Source: an uncultured bacterium
GTDB taxonomy: Bacteria > Patescibacteriota > Gracilibacteria > Absconditabacterales > Absconditicoccaceae
NCBI GenBank assembly: GCA_937906635.1
Contig: CALCYP010000079.1
Span: 1-28,361 of the forward strand
Direction: 5' to 3'
DNA length: 28,361 bases
Every line of letters begins with the position of its first letter. Position 1 is the first letter of the stretch. The position numbers were made by a program, and so were the translations under genes. This document shows, one piece after another, positions 26,980 to 28,361 of this stretch. The notes beneath the pieces were generated by a model that was not told where the DNA came from, did no database searches, and was given only the letters and a program-made list of their open reading frames with translations.

Positions 26980-27370
26980 AAAACAGCAAATGAAAATTTT
27001 TGATAAATTACGAAGTGATTTAGTCAAAATCAGAGCTTGATATAAATGTGAATATTGTTGAAAAACGACATATTTGAATAGCCACCATATATTTACAAGA
27101 CATAATTATAGTACAAGATACGATTTAGATAATTGAGTATGCTTATGTGCTTGACATCACACATTCAATGGTCACTTTTCTGCTCACCAAACTCCAACAG
27201 AATTTACTAACCGAATAATACAGAAAAGATGACAAAAACGATATGATGAATTAAAATACAAAGCAAATCAGCTACGAGATAAAGATTATGATAAGATAAA
27301 AGACTATTTAGATGCTAAAGAAAAAGAATTATGTACAGAATCTATTATAGAGACAGACATTGCAAAGTAA
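26948..27370 (+). CDS. NinG/Rap-like HNH endonuclease
   Basis: A 140-aa protein with a zinc-bound HNH core. CEYC at 34-37 and C67xxH70 supply the zinc site. The catalytic HH pair is at 46-47 (SHHIFTRHNYSTRYDL), with Asn 62 in DNGVCLCAGHH. The SHHIFxRxxxxxRYDxDN pattern is typical of phage recombination nucleases of the lambda NinG (Rap) type, which act on Holliday junctions or branched DNA. The tail is basic and helical. Several Gly near the motif are UGA, including the one after CEYC. With the ERF-type gene it makes up a phage recombination module. A general HNH nuclease role cannot be excluded. Confidence 0.82.
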
Positions 27371-27513
27371 AATATATTGTAGTAAGACAAATATCATGGA
27401 ATCTAATAGAATTGTTTATGAAAACACAAAAATGATCCTTTATGTACTGAACAAATATAAGAAAAAGAGGCAACCACCACAGAAGCCCCTTTCCTACCAT
27501 AGAGGTAGGATAA
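27331..27513 (+). CDS. Small overlapping basic ORF (60 aa)
   Basis: It starts within the end of the nuclease gene (40-base overlap) and runs to TAA 27511-27513 through two UGA codons (QKGSFMYGTN). The peptide is basic and aromatic (MYRIYYRDRHCKVKYIVVRQ). A competing ATG at 27396 in another frame gives a 44-aa ORF. I prefer the longer one because overlapping starts recur in this cassette. Low certainty. Confidence 0.4.
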
Positions 27514-27525
27514 AAATATTTATCC
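27492..27525. terminator. Two overlapping hairpins at the cassette end
   Basis: TCCTACC/GGTAGGA (27492-27510) and GGATAAA/TTTATCC (27508-27525) share three bases, so only one can form at a time. They lie between the + cassette and the convergent minus gene. T-runs are weak, so terminator function is tentative. Confidence 0.4.
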
Positions 27526-27526
27526 T

Positions 27527-28323
27527 TTAACAAAAATCAATATGAAACAGAAAAAACGTATTTTTTCCATAACTTGCAAATAATTCAATAGATTTTTCAT
27601 TATTATTTATTTCAGTTATACAATATAAAACATCATTTAAACTATTTTTTTTTGTTAGTATCTTAAAATCTTTATCAAACAATGCCATTTGAATATCATC
27701 ACCACAGCTAAAATAATATCCATTTTTTAATGTTAAAAAAAATTTAACTGACGTTTCATGTTTAAAAATTAATTTCTCGAATCGAAGAATTTGATAATCT
27801 ATTTCTATTTTTTCTATTATTTCAGAAGTAAAAAATTTTTCAATCTCTTTTGTAAATATATAATCAACTCCAGAATTATTTGAACAAAGAAGAGTGGATT
27901 TATATAGAGTCTCTTCTAATTTATCATTTTCTAAATCTATTTGAAAATTTAATCTTTTCATTAGGGAAAGTAATCCTTCTAGCTCATTATACTTTTTTAA
28001 TAAAATATTTTTATCAGATGCTCCTATATCTAATTTATAAAATGGATGATCTTGAATAATATATTCAACATTAATATTATAAACATTGTCATCAGACAGA
28101 TTTTTATCAAATTTAAAATATAATTTAAAATTATATTCGAATTGAAAATTATTTATTTGATTTTCAATTATGCCTTTACAAATGTATATATAATTCAAAA
28201 AAAGTTTGAAATTTATATTTAATTTTGTTTTATTTTCATATTCACTATTATTATCCATAAGATTTTTCATTTCATTAAAACTTATTATTTTTTCATCTTC
28301 ATAAATACATTCAATTTTATTTA
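27527..28323 (-). CDS. Unknown protein, 5'-truncated at contig end
   Basis: The frame enters from the contig end and stops at TAA 27529-27527, leaving about 265 genuine residues. The codons encoded beyond 28323 are sequencing adapter and not protein. The protein is very rich in Ile, Asn, Lys and Phe (FKLFLNYIYICKGIIENQ; KFFTSEIIEKIEIDYQILRF; GYYFSCGDDIQMALFD). It shows no membrane helix and no recognised motif. Seven glycines are all GGN, unlike the UGA-rich cassette beside it. It might be host, a phage cargo gene or sequence from another organism joined at the contig end. Confidence 0.6.
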
Positions 28324-28361
28324 AGATCGGAAGAGCACACGTCTGAACTCCAGTCACCAGA
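28324..28361 (+). other. Illumina TruSeq adapter contamination
   Basis: The last 38 bases start AGATCGGAAGAGCACACGTC and continue through the common adapter stem up to ...CAGTCAC at 28357. Four bases CAGA follow, as expected for the beginning of an index. This is library adapter, not genome. Confidence 0.98.

Noticed and set aside
27396..27530. 44-codon ORF starting ATGGAATC
   Set aside because: It competes with the 60-aa ORF at 27331, which uses UGA-Gly and an overlapping start like other genes in the cassette; kept only as an alternative.
1..28323. UGA as tryptophan (code 4) instead of glycine
   Set aside because: UGA occupies invariant Gly sites in P-loops and the RlmH knot, and UGG is used for Trp.
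28324..28357. MTGVQTCALPI as a signal or leader peptide of the last gene
   Set aside because: It is the reverse translation of Illumina adapter.

Overview
The window reads as genome sequence from a member of the candidate phyla radiation that has recoded UGA to glycine (translation table 25, known from Absconditabacteria/SR1 and Gracilibacteria/BD1-5). DNA is AT-rich, and almost every long gene is broken up by in-frame UGA under the standard code. The breaks fall on invariant glycines: the P-loop of MiaA, the P-loop of Obg, the GGGTP motif of HemW and the IGG motif of RlmH (two UGA in a row). UGG still encodes Trp in the same genes, so UGA is not Trp here. All coordinates below assume UGA = Gly, with TAA and TAG as the only stops. 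I cannot tell the two phyla apart from this window.

Layout. (1) 2-835: 3' part of an NlpC/P60-type peptidoglycan hydrolase on +. (2) 837-4758: a minus-strand operon of a secreted SLH-like surface protein, a membrane protein with two AT-hook-like motifs and an NTF2-like tail, and miaA. (3) 4759-5173: no intact gene, one decayed remnant. (4) 5174-6612: a + trio with overlapping ends: a membrane protein, a short SufD-like protein and an unknown. (5) 6613-13310: two + units of lineage-specific proteins, each behind the same 76-bp element and promoter, flanking a minus block of a 730-aa unknown, a four-helix-bundle protein and nrdR. (6) 13305-16833: a CPBP-like membrane protease gene, hemW carrying an in-frame palindromic element, and a GC-richer coiled-coil gene without UGA. 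(7) 17029-18600: a UGA-dense unknown on +. (8) 18634-23474: minus-strand 915-aa unknown, obg and rlmH. (9) 23602-23675: tRNA-Lys(CTT), then a structured leader. (10) 23953-27513: a compact + cassette of phage replication/recombination genes (DUF6291-like, ERF-type annealing protein, NinG/HNH nuclease and small ORFs), itself using UGA = Gly. (11) 27527-28323: a 5'-truncated minus-strand gene. (12) 28324-28361: Illumina adapter sequence, so the contig end is artefactual.

How the genes fit together. The recognisable core genes serve translation (miaA, rlmH, obg, tRNA-Lys), nucleotide metabolism control (nrdR) and radical-SAM chemistry (hemW). The rest is mostly cell-surface or lineage-specific. 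Three minus-strand genes end at or within a few bases of a heptameric TAG-rich repeat. Three + promoters share a CCAAAAAATTTG / poly-T / TATAATTA architecture. Genes free of UGA (13305-13877, 15940-16833, 27527-28323) stand out as candidates for acquisition from standard-code donors. Shine-Dalgarno sequences are mostly absent, so starts rest on the first in-frame ATG and on overlaps.
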